From NCBI RefSeq assembly GCF_001949145.1, contig NW_019091394.1, positions 170,302-234,301 on the forward strand: a stretch of 64,000 nucleotides of DNA, written 5' to 3'. This DNA is from Acanthaster planci (Eukaryota; Echinodermata; Asteroidea; Valvatida; Acanthasteridae). Under the pieces are notes generated by a model. The model had not been told where the DNA came from and ran no database searches. It was given only the letters and a program-made list of their open reading frames with translations. Positions 62,677 to 64,000 of this stretch are shown one piece after another; the stretch's first letter is position 1; each line of letters begins with the position of its first letter. The position numbers and the translations under genes are program-made.

Positions 62677-64000
62677 CGCGCGCCAACTACACGTGATCAC
62701 TGAACCGTACGAAAACTTTTGTTCAAAATCTTGTGGGTTAGGATTTTGCAAGGAGAAACGTATGGAGCGCGCAACTTCACAAAAAACTTTCTATTTCAAC
62801 CAGGTAGGGTTCTGACGAATAAGTGTTTTTTTAGGTACACCTAAAACTTTGTGTTGTTATGGGGGCCCTGCATGGGGGCGGACGCGGGGGGGGGGGAGGC
62901 GGGAGGGGCAAGTGGTCTCCTACTTTTTTTAACTGGAGGTCATGCCCCCACTTTTTTCGGGCCAATAATGTGGTGGAACTTTATGGATCAGCCTATTAAT
63001 GACTGATGGCTGATGGTCTAACAACTCCCCCCCCCACTTTGAAACTCGTTCCGCCGCCGCTGGGGGGGGGGGGTCATATGCCTCAACGGAGCAAGTCCAG
63101 ACCCTAAAGGGTACCCCCCTCCCTTCCATTTCGAATTTTGAAATGTGCACAGCCCTTGTGTACCAGTCATCGTTATTTATTTCCAGGAGTCCTTCCCGGT
63201 GTCTTTTTCGAGGAGCGCTCTTTTTTCCAGGAGGTAAATCTTTTTATGAAACGAGATGAAAGAGAGAGAGAAAAAATAATAACTTAATTAATTATGAACT
63301 ACAGGATAAGTTGTTTATTCAAAATTACTATCACTACTAGTCCAAGTTACTGGGACTCTACAAATCGCCATTTTATTTAAACATCTGGACATGGCTGGGC
63401 ATCTAAATTAAAACAGGCGATTTGAAGAATGCACAAGTACGTGAGTATGACACGGATTCTATGCACGAAATTCATCTAAGTTACTCAAGCAGTATCGTAA
63501 ATCTGTGTTTGAAATTTGGGGGATGGGGGTCGGGGAAAGGTGGGGCTATTGAATCATCCCCTGCTTTTTGCGATGAGCAAAAGTATTAAGACAAATTTTG
63601 AAGAAGTTTCAGGTATTCCCAATAATAAAATGTTTTAATATCACTAAAAAGGGGGGGACGCAATTACAAAAGTCATGATATGACGTTCTGATGTGAGATT
63701 CTGCATGAATTTGATACACACTACCGATGTACATCTTTATCGTGAACATCGCTCTCTATATAGTGTATATGGTGTCCCCTCCCCCTGCTTTTCAAATTTC
63801 TATGGCTGGGCAAGGCACCCCCACCTCAAAAAGTGTGGGGAATATATTACCCCCCCCACGTAGTTGAGGTGCCTCGTAAATGTGAAATAATAATATCCCC
63901 CAAAAAATCAATAATCAGCTCAGAGACCTTTATCAACAACTTTGCAAATAAAATCCCACCACAAACTTTATAACCATCCACCAATCACAAGCCTGCTGCT
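62677..64000. other. Right-hand intergenic region with homopolymer G/C runs
   Basis: No gene is recognised. There are runs of 11 G (62886-62896), about 9 C (63027-63035) and 12 G (63062-63073), and further C runs near 63850. Some lengths may be assembly errors. Confidence 0.6.

Overview
This is a eukaryotic nuclear window. It has long introns with GT-AG borders, five protein-coding genes, MITE-like and tRNA-like repeats, and no bacterial gene organisation. I infer an invertebrate deuterostome, most likely an echinoderm (perhaps a sea star). The reasons are an Ig-TIR receptor, a motile-cilium gene, a linked gene trio also found in vertebrates, and intron sequence full of TACATG repeats and AGCGCCCTCTAT elements. 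The species call is an inference from memory.

Layout. (1) 443-33025, minus: an LRCH gene (leucine-rich repeats plus calponin homology). Fifteen coding exons are traced. The gene runs off the left edge before the CH domain, and its first intron is 13 kb. A second 3' terminal exon at 1756-1981 would give a CH-less isoform ending in a transmembrane helix. (2) 34590-38498, minus: IQCG/DRC9, a nexin-dynein regulatory complex subunit, with a 2-base insertion that breaks exon 4 in this sequence. (3) 40224-42020, plus: RPL35A (eL33), head to head with IQCG. (4) 45085-49963, minus: a two-Ig, single-pass TIR receptor of the IL-1R/IgTIR class. (5) 52506-62336, minus: a type I membrane protein with four Calx-beta modules and a short proline-rich tail, which I cannot match to a named gene. 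The right end, 62.4-64 kb, shows no gene.

LRCH, IQCG and RPL35A are, as I recall, also neighbours on human 3q29 (LRCH3-IQCG-RPL35A), which suggests an ancestral deuterostome block. In all five models intron phases agree across every junction, which is the main internal check. The one discrepancy is the two bases in IQCG exon 4.

The non-coding part holds an assembly gap inside a 19-bp minisatellite (2989-3115), several foldback and terminal-inverted-repeat elements, tRNA-like SINE candidates, dense TACATG repeats in LRCH introns, and a cluster of six GAGGGCGC boxes just upstream of LRCH. All exon limits come from splice-site and phase reasoning. UTR limits are mostly unknown.
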